From positions 1-21,294 of the forward strand of contig JALUJS010000532.1 in NCBI GenBank assembly GCA_027056825.1: 21,294 bases of DNA, read 5' to 3'. A model generated the notes under the pieces. The model saw only the letters and a program-made list of their open reading frames with translations, was not told the DNA's origin and made no database searches. Source of the stretch: Candidatus Krumholzibacteriia bacterium (GTDB taxonomy: Bacteria > Krumholzibacteriota > Krumholzibacteriia > LZORAL124-64-63). Every line of letters starts with the position of its first letter. Position 1 is the stretch's first letter. Of the stretch, positions 1-7,789 are shown one piece after another. Both the position numbers and the translations under genes were made by a program.

Positions 1-18
1 GGCTGAGCGGCCAGGCGG

Positions 19-47
19 TTGACAGTGAAAGGAAAGCGGGTCAGGAT
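19..47 (+). promoter_or_regulatory. sigma70-like promoter candidate for the decarboxylase
   Basis: TTGACA at 19-24 is a perfect -35 box. It is followed after 17 bases by CAGGAT at 42-47, a weak -10 (3 of 6). The start codon at 83 would leave a leader of about 30 bases. Two other promoter candidates in this window (3307-3336 and 7343-7372) also have TTGAC(A/G) with 17-18 base spacing, which slightly raises the plausibility. This is inferred from sequence only. Confidence 0.4.
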
Positions 48-82
48 CACCTGGCCCGTTTTCTCTATCCCGGAGCACGCCC

Positions 83-1507
83 ATGGACAGCAAGGAATTC
101 CGCCAGGAAGGCCATCGTCTCATCGACTGGATCGCCGAGTATCTCGACCACGCCGATCGGTTTCCCGTCCTGTCGCAGGTGCGGCCCGGCGAGATCCGCA
201 ACGCCCTGCCCGACCATCCGCCCTCGGGCGGCGAGCCCTTCGCCGCCATCATGGACGATTTCGAGCAGGTCATCCTGCCGGGGGTCACCCACTGGAACCA
301 TCCCCGTTTCTTCGCCTACTTCCCGGCCAACAACAGCGCGCCGTCCATCCTGGGGGAACTGCTGTCGGCCGGCCTGGGCGTCAACGCCATGCTGTGGCAG
401 ACCAGCCCCGCCGCCACCGAACTGGAACAACAGGTGATGGCCTGGCTGGGCGAACTCATCGGGCTGCCCGGGGGTTTTCAGGGATCCATCCAGGACACCG
501 CCAGCACGGCCACCCTGTGCGCCCTGCTCTGCGCCCGGGAAAAAGCCACCGGCTTCGCCTTCAACGCCAGGGGGCCGGCGGCCCTGGATCCCGGCCGTCC
601 CCTGCGCATCTACTGCTCGCGCGAGGCCCATTCCTCGGTGATCAAGGGCGCGCGCATCGCCGGCTTCGGGGACGAGAACATCGTCACCATCGACGTGGAC
701 GGAGCCCGCGCCATGGATCCGGACGACCTGGCCCGGAAGATCGAGGCCGACCGGGACGCCGGCCGGCGGCCCTGCTGCGTGGTGGCGACGGTGGGCACCA
801 CCAGTACCACCGCCATCGACCCCCTGGCGCAGATCGGACCGGTGGCCCGGCAGCACGACCTGTGGCTGCATGTGGACGCCGCCCTGGCCGGCTCCGCGGC
901 CATCCTGCCGGAAAAGCGCTGGATCCTCGACGGCATCGAACACGCCGACTCCTTCGTGTTCAATCCCCACAAGTGGTTGTTCGTGAATTTCGACTGCTCG
1001 GCGTTCTTCGTGCGCGACCCCGGCCACCTCGAACGGGTCATGGCCATCGACCCGGCCTACCTGCAGACCGACCGGGACGACCAGGTGACGAACTTCCGCG
1101 ACTGGGGCATCCAGCTGGGGCGGCGCTTCCGCGCCCTGAAGGTGTGGTTCGTGCTGCGCAGTTACGGGTCCGCAAGGCTGCGCGAGATGCTGGCCGGGCA
1201 CATCGCCCTGGCCGGGGAGTTCGCCGGTTGGCTCGAAGCCGCCCCGGACTGGGAAGTAATGGCGCCCGTGCCCCTGAACACGGTGTGCTTCCGGTATCAT
1301 CCGACCGGGCGGAACCTGGACGAGGAATTGAACGCCATCAACAAGGGGATCATGGACCGGGTCAACGCCGCCGGCCGCATCTACCTGACCCACACCGTCC
1401 TGGACGGGCGCTTCGCCCTGCGGCTGGCTGTGGGGCAGACCGGAACCCAGCGGCGTCACGTGGTCGAGGCCTGGGAGGAGTTGCGGCGGCAGGCCGCCTC
1501 AGCGTAG
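83..1507 (+). CDS. PLP-dependent aromatic-L-amino-acid decarboxylase family protein
   Basis: This is a 474-residue group II pyridoxal-phosphate decarboxylase, close to the usual 470-490 residues of DOPA/tryptophan/tyrosine decarboxylases. It would release CO2 from an aromatic L-amino acid in the cytoplasm to give the amine. The internal aldimine lysine is K297 in NPHKW. D265 in HVDAALAG should bind the PLP ring nitrogen. H183 in AHSSV stacks on the ring. Y326 in DPAYL corresponds to the loop tyrosine (human DDC Y332) that separates decarboxylases from the Phe-bearing aldehyde synthases, so simple decarboxylation is expected. The family motif HVDAAYAG reads HVDAALAG here. The ATG at 83 is preceded by GGAG at 72-75 and matches the conserved N-terminus (EFRQEGHRLIDWIAEYL). 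The substrate cannot be read from sequence. It overlaps the convergent glycosyltransferase by 9 bp, with no terminator visible between them. Confidence 0.93.
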   Translation: MDSKEFRQEGHRLIDWIAEYLDHADRFPVLSQVRPGEIRNALPDHPPSGGEPFAAIMDDFEQVILPGVTHWNHPRFFAYFPANNSAPSILGELLSAGLGVNAMLWQTSPAATELEQQVMAWLGELIGLPGGFQGSIQDTASTATLCALLCAREKATGFAFNARGPAALDPGRPLRIYCSREAHSSVIKGARIAGFGDENIVTIDVDGARAMDPDDLARKIEADRDAGRRPCCVVATVGTTSTTAIDPLAQIGPVARQHDLWLHVDAALAGSAAILPEKRWILDGIEHADSFVFNPHKWLFVNFDCSAFFVRDPGHLERVMAIDPAYLQTDRDDQVTNFRDWGIQLGRRFRALKVWFVLRSYGSARLREMLAGHIALAGEFAGWLEAAPDWEVMAPVPLNTVCFRYHPTGRNLDEELNAINKGIMDRVNAAGRIYLTHTVLDGRFALRLAVGQTGTQRRHVVEAWEELRRQAASA

Positions 1508-3241
1508 GCCCAGCCGCTGCTTCGCCAGGGCGTCGCCCGGGTGGAGTTCCAGGACGCGCTGCCAGGCCTGGCGCGCCAGGTCGGGCCGGCCGGTCTGCTC
1601 GTAGCAAAGGGCCAGGTTGCCGTAGGCCTGCCACCAGTCGGGGCGTTCGCGCACCACCGCGCCGAAGGCGCCCTGCGCCTCCCGCCAGCGCCCCATCTTC
1701 GCCAGGACCCCGCCCAACCGCATGTGCAGGGCCGGCACCAGGGGCTGGTACTCCCGCCGGGCGTAGCGCCGATCGAGGTCCAGGGCCTCGCGGTAGGAGC
1801 CCGCCGCGTGGGCCAGATCGCCGGACTTTTCGTAGGCGTCGCCCAGGATGCGCCAGCTCTCAAAATCCCGGGAGGGGTCGTGGCGATATCCGATGAGATC
1901 GGGCAACCACACAGCCAGCAGGATCACCACCGCGGCGACAAGGCCACGGCGGAAGCGGGGATTCCACAGGCCCATGCGCACGGCCCGCAGAATGCGGTCC
2001 GCGCCGGCACCCGCCGGAACCATCAACCAGGCCAGCAGGGGCAGGCGGAAGCGGCAGTTGATGAAGAACGGCACCAGGGCCAGGGCGTAGAGCACGAGGG
2101 AGCCAACCATCAGGGACCGGGTGGCCGGGTCGGTCTCGCGGCGGCGCAGCCCGACGATGGCCAGGGCCAGCACCGGCGCCCACCCCAGCCACACCGGCCA
2201 ACGCAGCAGGGGGGATCGTGCGCGCCAGAACGGCAGGCTCTTGTTGTTGGACCTCTCCCCCGCGGCCAGCAGCAACCAGGCCTTGCGTGCGGTGAGCTTC
2301 ATCGCGTCCAGCGGATGCTCCCGCCAGAACGCAAACCCCTTGCCCCAGAAGTACCGGTCGGCGGCCAGGGCGCTCATGGGCCGGCCGGTCTCACGAGCCG
2401 CCAGGTCCCGCACCTCGGACATCTCGCCCTGCCAATCCATGGGAGCCCCGGGCAAAAAGGCCACCCGGCCGTCGGTGTGGGGATTGTTGCCGATGTAGAA
2501 GTTGACGCCTCCAGAGGCCGCCACCAGCACCGGTTCGCCGCCCCGGACCACGTTGCGGACGGTGACCGGCAGGACCGCCAGCGCCAGGCCCGCGGCCAGG
2601 GCGATCCACCGGCGCGGATCGCGGACCGGCCCGTCCGCGCGCCGCGCCAGGTAAAGAACGACGGCCGGGGCGATGGCCAGGATCAGCGGGCGGCAGATGA
2701 TGGCCAATCCCCACACCAAGCCGGCGGCCAGGAGGTTCCGCCACGTTGATTCCCGCAGCAGGAGCCACCACAGCAGCAGGTTCAGGGTCACGGCCAGGGT
2801 GACGTCCAGCAGCTCGGCGGAAAAGAAGATGCTCGGCCACAGCACCGCCATCCCCATGCCCGCGAACCATCCCGAACGGTTGCCCCACACCCTGCGGGCG
2901 ATCAGCCCGGCCAAACCGGCGCCCAGGGCCGAGACCAGCCCGTGCACGAGCTGCACCGCCACGGCGTTGTCCGGTCCGAATACGCGGTACAACCCCGCCA
3001 GGAAGTACGGATAGAGCGGAGCGCGGAAGAAGGGCTCGGACGGGGGCCAGGTTCCGTCCAGGATGCCCAGGGCCCAGCGTCGGTGCACCGCGGCGTCGAG
3101 GATCGGATGGGCGAAGAACGGATTGAGGGCCGGGTCGGCCATCTGGAGGATGTACACGGTGCGCACGGCGAACGCGGCCAGGGCCGTGCAGACGAACAGC
3201 ACCCAGGGGCGAGGGTTGGGGGGTCCGGCTGGGTGGACCAT
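1499..3241 (-). CDS. GT-C (GT39/ArnT-like) membrane glycosyltransferase with C-terminal TPR repeats
   Basis: This 580-residue integral membrane protein has a GT-C layout. After the first membrane span (about 12-33), a non-cytoplasmic loop carries D49 in HPILDAAVHRRWA and the R-x-PLYPY motif at about 73-79, both typical of polyprenyl-phosphate-sugar-dependent glycosyltransferases. Roughly ten hydrophobic spans follow to about residue 450. Residues from about 455 to the end form TPR-like repeats (WRILGDAYEKSGDLAHAAGSY; YGNLALCYEQTGRPDLARQAW). It probably moves a lipid-linked sugar onto an envelope acceptor; donor and acceptor are unknown. The ATG at 3241 is preceded by GGAGG (3250-3254 on the complementary strand) with an 8-base gap. 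It lies downstream of, and in the same direction as, the cytochrome c assembly gene, but has its own promoter candidate. Confidence 0.82.
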   Translation of the reverse strand: MVHPAGPPNPRPWVLFVCTALAAFAVRTVYILQMADPALNPFFAHPILDAAVHRRWALGILDGTWPPSEPFFRAPLYPYFLAGLYRVFGPDNAVAVQLVHGLVSALGAGLAGLIARRVWGNRSGWFAGMGMAVLWPSIFFSAELLDVTLAVTLNLLLWWLLLRESTWRNLLAAGLVWGLAIICRPLILAIAPAVVLYLARRADGPVRDPRRWIALAAGLALAVLPVTVRNVVRGGEPVLVAASGGVNFYIGNNPHTDGRVAFLPGAPMDWQGEMSEVRDLAARETGRPMSALAADRYFWGKGFAFWREHPLDAMKLTARKAWLLLAAGERSNNKSLPFWRARSPLLRWPVWLGWAPVLALAIVGLRRRETDPATRSLMVGSLVLYALALVPFFINCRFRLPLLAWLMVPAGAGADRILRAVRMGLWNPRFRRGLVAAVVILLAVWLPDLIGYRHDPSRDFESWRILGDAYEKSGDLAHAAGSYREALDLDRRYARREYQPLVPALHMRLGGVLAKMGRWREAQGAFGAVVRERPDWWQAYGNLALCYEQTGRPDLARQAWQRVLELHPGDALAKQRLGLR

Positions 3242-3271
3242 CCTGGCGGCCTCCGGTCGGGGACGATGCGG

Positions 3272-3296
3272 CGGCGTCCCCGCAAGGAGGACGCCG
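3272..3296 (-). repeat. leader hairpin upstream of the GT-C gene
   Basis: An 8-bp perfect inverted repeat, CGGCGTCC (3272-3279) with GGACGCCG (3289-3296), surrounds a 9-base loop. It falls between the predicted promoter (3307-3336) and the ribosome binding site of the leftward glycosyltransferase, so it would form in that gene's 5' leader. There is no T-run after it in either direction, so it is not a canonical terminator. Its role is unknown. Confidence 0.4.
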
Positions 3297-3306
3297 GTGA
3301 TCCGAT

Positions 3307-3336
3307 ATTATCCCACAGAATCGCGAGGCCCGTCAA
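3307..3336 (-). promoter_or_regulatory. sigma70-type promoter for the GT-C glycosyltransferase
   Basis: Read leftward, the sequence is TTGACG (3331-3336), 18 bases, then GATAAT (3307-3312), which is 5 of 6 at both boxes. It sits in the 108-bp gap between the cytochrome c assembly gene and the glycosyltransferase and would give a leader of about 60 bases. This is one of the best-looking sigma70 promoters in the window. It means the glycosyltransferase need not depend on read-through from upstream. Confidence 0.55.
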
Positions 3337-3349
3337 ATTGCCTCCGGCG

Positions 3350-6300
3350 TCAGACCCGCCACTGTCGCCTGCGGTCGGCAACCCCCGAGACCGCGATCAG
3401 CAGCAGGATCACCGCCGCGAAGATGTACACCCAGCCCGGCACCCGGGCGGCGTCGCCCTGGGCATAGCTGTGCAGGCCGGTCAGAAAGTAGTTCACGCCG
3501 AAGTAGGTCATGACCACCGACCCGACGGCCGCCAGGCTGGCCGCGCTGTAGAGCCAGATGGAGCGCAGGGACGGGATCCACCGGAAATGCAGCACCACCG
3601 CGTAGACCAGGATGGTGATCAGGGACCAGGTCTCCTTGGCGTCCCAGCCCCAGTAGCGCCCCCAGGACTCGTTGGCCCACACGCCGCCCAGCAGGGTGCC
3701 GATGGACAGCAGGCTCAGCCCGGTGATCAGCACGAAGCGGTTGACCTTGTCCAGGGTCTTGACCGCGTGGTGGATGTTGGGGTTGGACGAACCCTTGGCC
3801 AGGTGCAGCACCAGGATCAACGCCCCGAGCAGGGCCGACAGTCCCAGGAAGCCGTAGCTGGCGGTGATGATGGTCACGTGGATGTTCAGCCAGTAGCTGA
3901 CCAGCACCGGCACCAACGGGCCGATGGCCGGGTCGAAGGTGGAGAGCATGGAGACCCCGAGGATCACCACCGTCAGCAGCGAACCCAGGCTGCCGGGGGC
4001 GGCCATGCGGAACGCGAACTCGCAGATCAGGCCGGCCAGGGCGATGGCCAGGCTGATGAACAGCAGGGATTCGTGACCGTTGCTCAGGGGCGCGCGGCCC
4101 GAGGCGATCCAGCGCAGGACATACGCGTAGACCATCCCCGCGAAGGCCAGGAGGTAGAAGGTCATTCCCAGGCTGTAGAACGGATTGCGCCAGCTCGAAC
4201 GGAGGTGGTTGCCACGGAACAGGTTCCAGAAGAACACCACCATGAGCACCAAGGAGGCCAACAGCAGCGGGATCATCATCCAGGAGAAAAGGTGCGCCCG
4301 GTTGTAGATCAGCTCGGCGTTGATGCGGGCCTGCGAGGGAATGACCTCGTGGCCGTACTGCTCCTGGAGGGCGGCGATCTGCCGGATGCCGTCGGCGATC
4401 ATGGTCTGGTTGCCGCTCTGCAGCCCGCCCACGAAGGCGTCGTAGGCGGCGCGATAGGTCATCCGCTGCCCGGAGTCCAGGCTGCTCTCGACCTTCTGGA
4501 ATGACTGCCAGGTGTGATTGGGATCGCCGGGAATGGGGAACAGGCGCAGCTCGGTGCCCTGGAAGGTCATGTACAGGATCTGGAAGCGCTCGTCGAAGCT
4601 GATGAGCTTGCGCTGGACCTTGGTCCGGTCGCGGTCAGGGGTGCGGTGGGCCTCGGCGGCCAGCTCGGCCAGGCGGTAGTTGCCCTGGGCGTCGAAGAGG
4701 CTGGCGGGCGAGACGTGCGTCACCGAGTGATCGACTCCCAGCAGGTCCTTCAGGCCAACGAAGCGCACGGCGATGATGTCCTTGTCCCACCAGTAGTCCG
4801 GGCTGACGGTCCAGCTCAGGTACTGGTCCACCGGCTGCCTGCCTTCGAACTTGGAGCGCTTGGCGACCTTCATCACCGTCTCGCGGGCCAGGGTGTCCAG
4901 GGGCTTCATGCGTCCCCGGTAGTCCTGGATGATCAGGCGCGAGGCCGCTTCCCGCACGGGATCGGACAGGGCCACGAATCCCGTCTGCACCGGGTGGTTG
5001 TGCCCGGCGTGGTCATCGTCCTGGGCGCGCGCAGGCTGCCCGGGAGACATGGCCCACAGGGCCAGCAACGTCACCAACGAAACCTTGACCGCGGTCTTCT
5101 TCACGTCCTGCATGGCGTCCATCTCCTTGTCGGCCTTCACAAGCTCCCGGATCAGCCGGGAAATCTCCTTGACGATGATCAGGATGAACCCGAAGGAGAT
5201 CAGGATGTAGCCGATGTATGTGGGCAGCTTGCCCGGATCGTGGTTCACCGAGAGGATGGTGCCGCGCCTGTCCTGGTCGTAGGAGGACTGGAAGTGCTTG
5301 GAACCACGGTGGACCATGGGGTGGTTCATGTAGATGTGGACCTTCTGGCCCTGGATGCCCTGCCCCGGATCGTCCAGGGTCACGTAGCTCTCGTAGGTGG
5401 CCGGATTGTTGCTGCCCGGGTACGTCTGCAGGACGAAGTCGTCCAGGTGGACGCTGTAGGGCACCTTCCGCATCACGGGGCCGAAGGCAAGCTTCACCGG
5501 GGTGCCCCCGAGGTTCACCGTCCGGCCGGGATTACCCTTGATGCAGATGGCCTCGGCCTCGTTCCCCTGGTCGTCGGTGATGACCAGGCGGGCGGCCGCC
5601 CGGGCATTCTGGTCGTCCACGAAGGCCGGTTTGAGGGCGGCGGAGGCCATGATGTCCACCACCACGAAGGAGAAGTCCGTGTCCTCGCTACCGTACAGGA
5701 CCGACTCGCGCAGGGGGAAGACCGTACCCGCGGGAATGTCCTCCTGGTCCTGGGTGGTCATATCCATGGACGTCAGGTCGAAGGAGGCCCGGGCCTGGAC
5801 GCCCGTCTCGCCGCCGCGGGTCAGTTCGACTCCGCGGGCCACCTGGTAGAGCATGTCCAGGTCGGCGAAGGCGTCCTCGCCGCCGCTGTGGCCCATGGAG
5901 AAGTCGGGATGGTAGGCGAAGAGAATGCGCTCGCCGGTGCGGCCGTCCGGGGCGGTGATCGCCACCCGGATCATGGGATTGCGGAGCGGCCCGTCGTCCG
6001 AGGACTCGGCGCCCACCTTGAAGTCGGTCTGGAATTCGGTGATCTCGAAGGTGTAGCTCCCGCACTGGTGCCGGGTTCCGTCGGGCAATCCTACCGGGAC
6101 GGTGCAGGTCTCGCCGTCGATGTGCAGGCGCAGGTCCCCGTAGAGTGAATTGCTCATCTCGCCCCGGAAGGGACCGTCCAGGAAGCGCATCTGCACGCCG
6201 TTGATGGAGGTGTCGTCGCCCTGGGCCAGGGTATGGGAATGGATCTCCCCGTTCTCGCTCACCCCGAACTGAATGACCGGCACCCCGTCGTCGGCTTCCT

Positions 6301-6838
6301 GCCAGGTCTGGCCGAAGTGAGGCCAATACTCGACGGCCATCAGGTGGTAGGTCTTGCCGCCGATGGTGACCTTTCCGCCGACGTTGTTCTCCCCCGGCTT
6401 CCACAGCCGCACCGGGAACGATCCGGTCTGATCGCCGATGGTCGCCTGCAGGTGCGGCTTGTCGGAGAAGATGTAGTCGACGGTCTCTCCCTCGCGGATG
6501 TGCATGGTGCCCTCGTAGCCGAAGTAGCGCGTGATGCCCGCGCCCACCAGGATGACCACGATGGCGATGTGCATGATGGCGAAGCCCCACTGCCGCGGCT
6601 TGTACGGCCAGCGCTTGAAGAACAGCAACACCAGGCTGATCGTCAGCAGCACGAGCAGAAACTCGAACCAGCGGGCCGCATAGACCAGGTCGTAGGCGGC
6701 GTCCCGGCCGTAGTCCGACTCGATGAAGGTGGCTTTGGCCGCAGCGATCGCCACCAGCCCCATGCACACGGCGCTGAGCTTGAGGGAGGACAGGAAGGCG
6801 ATGACGGGATTCTTCCAGAAGGATTTCACGGTGACCAC
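3350..6838 (-). CDS. Fused ResB-CcsA (CcsBA) system II cytochrome c synthetase
   Basis: This 1162-residue membrane protein would carry haem across the cytoplasmic membrane and attach it to CXXCH motifs of apocytochromes c. The N-terminal ResB part has spans at about 15-35, 55-75 and 85-105, then a long non-cytoplasmic region that ends at about 530-560 with a fourth span (TYIGYILISFGFILIIVKEI). A linker and second exported region (about 600-850) follow. The C-terminal CcsA part has about eight spans, including the haem-handling WWD-type segment WGRYWGWDAKETW at 1059-1071. Candidate haem-ligand histidines flank it (HVTIITASYGF; TGLHSYAQG). The length and fusion order fit the large single-chain form common in Bacteroidetes-like and epsilonproteobacterial lineages. 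The start is GTG at 6838; a second GTG at 6829 is equally possible, as no strong Shine-Dalgarno decides. Confidence 0.92.
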   Translation of the reverse strand: MVTVKSFWKNPVIAFLSSLKLSAVCMGLVAIAAAKATFIESDYGRDAAYDLVYAARWFEFLLVLLTISLVLLFFKRWPYKPRQWGFAIMHIAIVVILVGAGITRYFGYEGTMHIREGETVDYIFSDKPHLQATIGDQTGSFPVRLWKPGENNVGGKVTIGGKTYHLMAVEYWPHFGQTWQEADDGVPVIQFGVSENGEIHSHTLAQGDDTSINGVQMRFLDGPFRGEMSNSLYGDLRLHIDGETCTVPVGLPDGTRHQCGSYTFEITEFQTDFKVGAESSDDGPLRNPMIRVAITAPDGRTGERILFAYHPDFSMGHSGGEDAFADLDMLYQVARGVELTRGGETGVQARASFDLTSMDMTTQDQEDIPAGTVFPLRESVLYGSEDTDFSFVVVDIMASAALKPAFVDDQNARAAARLVITDDQGNEAEAICIKGNPGRTVNLGGTPVKLAFGPVMRKVPYSVHLDDFVLQTYPGSNNPATYESYVTLDDPGQGIQGQKVHIYMNHPMVHRGSKHFQSSYDQDRRGTILSVNHDPGKLPTYIGYILISFGFILIIVKEISRLIRELVKADKEMDAMQDVKKTAVKVSLVTLLALWAMSPGQPARAQDDDHAGHNHPVQTGFVALSDPVREAASRLIIQDYRGRMKPLDTLARETVMKVAKRSKFEGRQPVDQYLSWTVSPDYWWDKDIIAVRFVGLKDLLGVDHSVTHVSPASLFDAQGNYRLAELAAEAHRTPDRDRTKVQRKLISFDERFQILYMTFQGTELRLFPIPGDPNHTWQSFQKVESSLDSGQRMTYRAAYDAFVGGLQSGNQTMIADGIRQIAALQEQYGHEVIPSQARINAELIYNRAHLFSWMMIPLLLASLVLMVVFFWNLFRGNHLRSSWRNPFYSLGMTFYLLAFAGMVYAYVLRWIASGRAPLSNGHESLLFISLAIALAGLICEFAFRMAAPGSLGSLLTVVILGVSMLSTFDPAIGPLVPVLVSYWLNIHVTIITASYGFLGLSALLGALILVLHLAKGSSNPNIHHAVKTLDKVNRFVLITGLSLLSIGTLLGGVWANESWGRYWGWDAKETWSLITILVYAVVLHFRWIPSLRSIWLYSAASLAAVGSVVMTYFGVNYFLTGLHSYAQGDAARVPGWVYIFAAVILLLIAVSGVADRRRQWRV

Positions 6839-6899
6839 CCGGGGTTCAGTGTGGCGATTGAACCAGTCCGTCGCTTACGGCGAGGGAAATGGTGGGACA

Positions 6900-6929
6900 A
6901 ATATAACGCCGGTTCGCCGGATCGACCAA
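6900..6929 (-). promoter_or_regulatory. promoter candidate for the ResB-CcsA gene
   Basis: Read leftward, TTGGTC (6924-6929) is followed after 18 bases by TATATT (6900-6905), which is 5 of 6 for the -10. The spacer contains the small palindrome CCGG-CGAA-CCGG, which might bind a regulator. The leader to the GTG at 6838 would be about 55 bases. The -35 match is moderate. Confidence 0.4.
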
Positions 6930-7342
6930 CCCTTGTTAGAGAATTCACGAACCTGATCGGCCACGGTCATCTACGGGTGGCGTAGCGATTCGACCATCCG
7001 GGAAAGGCTCGAACCCTGCGGGAAGTTCCCGGAAATCCCGCGCGCGTCCGAATCGGTTCAGCCGGCGGGGATGCGCGGCCGCTCACCGCCCAGTTGCTCT
7101 TTGATAAGACACCCTGGTGCACAACCCGGTCAGCAGGAGGATTTTTCCGGTTATCGCACCGATTCAAGGTTCGGTCCCCGAGGAAATTGGTGGGGGACCG
7201 GAAAAGATTTCCTACCTGTCCCACTGTGCCAAAGCAACACCTGTCGTGTTACACATTTCTTATAATTCATCAACTTTACACCTCACGGATTTGGTTGAAA
7301 TCTGCATGAATATTCAGCATTAATAGTTAAAAGAAAAAATTC

Positions 7343-7372
7343 TTGACGGATTTGACAGGATGTTGTTAGGAT
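7343..7372 (+). promoter_or_regulatory. promoter candidate for the exported peptide/regulator operon
   Basis: TTGACG (7343-7348), 18 bases, then TAGGAT (7367-7372). The box is preceded by a run of A/T from about 7300 to 7342 that could act as an UP element. The leader to the ATG at 7421 would be about 40 bases and includes AGGAG about 7 bases before the start. A second TTGACA at 7352-7357 has no matching -10. Confidence 0.45.
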
Positions 7373-7420
7373 GCATTCCTCTAAAGATTTCATCACTGCT
7401 TCTTCCTCCCAGGAGCGGAA

Positions 7421-7789
7421 ATGACAGCCCAAGCCATCCCTTCTCGCCGGGGCCTGGCCCTGACCCTGATGTTCTCCCTGATCCTTTCGCTGCTGACGGT
7501 CCCGGTGTGGGCCGCCAAGGACATGCAGATCGCCACCAACGGGGATCCCGGTGACGGCAACCTCGGTCCCAGCGCCGTGGAGAGTTCCACCGGATCCGCC
7601 GGCGGCCTCGGCGCCGGTAGCCTGGGCGCCGAACCGGAGTTCGCTTCCCCCGCCCCGACCCTGCGCATCATGCCGACCTGTGGCCTGTTCGTCGTGACCT
7701 TCGACCAGGCCGTGTGGTTCGTGCGGCACATCGACGGCCTGTCCTTCATCACCCGGGCACAGGAAGGGAGGTCCGGCCATGCGCGCTGA
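7421..7789 (+). CDS. small exported protein of unknown function
   Basis: This is a 122-residue protein with a clear Sec signal peptide: basic start (SRRG), hydrophobic core at about 12-27, and a probable cleavage after VWA at about 31. The mature part is short, Gly/Ser/Pro-rich and low in complexity (about 40-75), then has one more ordered stretch (TLRIMPTCGLFVVTFDQAVW) with a single Cys. I recognise no family. Its last 11 bases overlap the start of the TPR regulator, so the two are almost certainly co-transcribed and translationally coupled. It may be a signal, sensor or target linked to that regulator; that link is inference. The start is chosen by the AGGAG site and the signal peptide. Confidence 0.72.
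   Translation: MTAQAIPSRRGLALTLMFSLILSLLTVPVWAAKDMQIATNGDPGDGNLGPSAVESSTGSAGGLGAGSLGAEPEFASPAPTLRIMPTCGLFVVTFDQAVWFVRHIDGLSFITRAQEGRSGHAR

Larger units (their letters stand above)
6839..7420. other. 582-bp intergenic region between divergent genes
   Basis: No gene is supported here. The part near 6839-7200 is GC-rich and holds several inverted repeats: TCCGGGAA (6997-7004) with TTCCCGGA (7026-7033); the compact palindrome CGGGAA-G-TTCCCG (7019-7031); CACC-CT-GGTG (7110-7119); and CGGTCCCC (7172-7179) with GGGGACCG (7193-7200). The part from about 7220 to 7380 is strikingly AT-rich. It contains AACAC-CTGTC-GTGTT (7236-7250) and GTGTTACAC (7246-7254), which could be operator half-sites. Promoter candidates point outward at both ends (6900-6929 leftward, 7343-7372 rightward). 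No tRNA or recognised riboswitch was seen. Confidence 0.6.

Noticed and set aside
65..1459. 464-aa leftward open frame opposite the decarboxylase
   Set aside because: Gly/Pro/His/Gln-rich translation with no domain, fully covered by a well-supported PLP decarboxylase; typical antisense openness of GC-rich DNA.
2942..6148. long rightward open frames opposite ResB-CcsA
   Set aside because: His/Gln/Asp-rich shadow translations over a gene with unmistakable ResB and CcsA motifs.
6960..7040. possible tRNA (GGCTCGAACCCTGCGG resembles a T-arm)
   Set aside because: No matching acceptor stem, D-arm or anticodon arm could be drawn around it.
7094..7323. small rightward open frames of 64-71 codons in the intergenic region
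   Set aside because: No ribosome binding site, no conserved features, and they overlap one another in AT-rich non-coding DNA.
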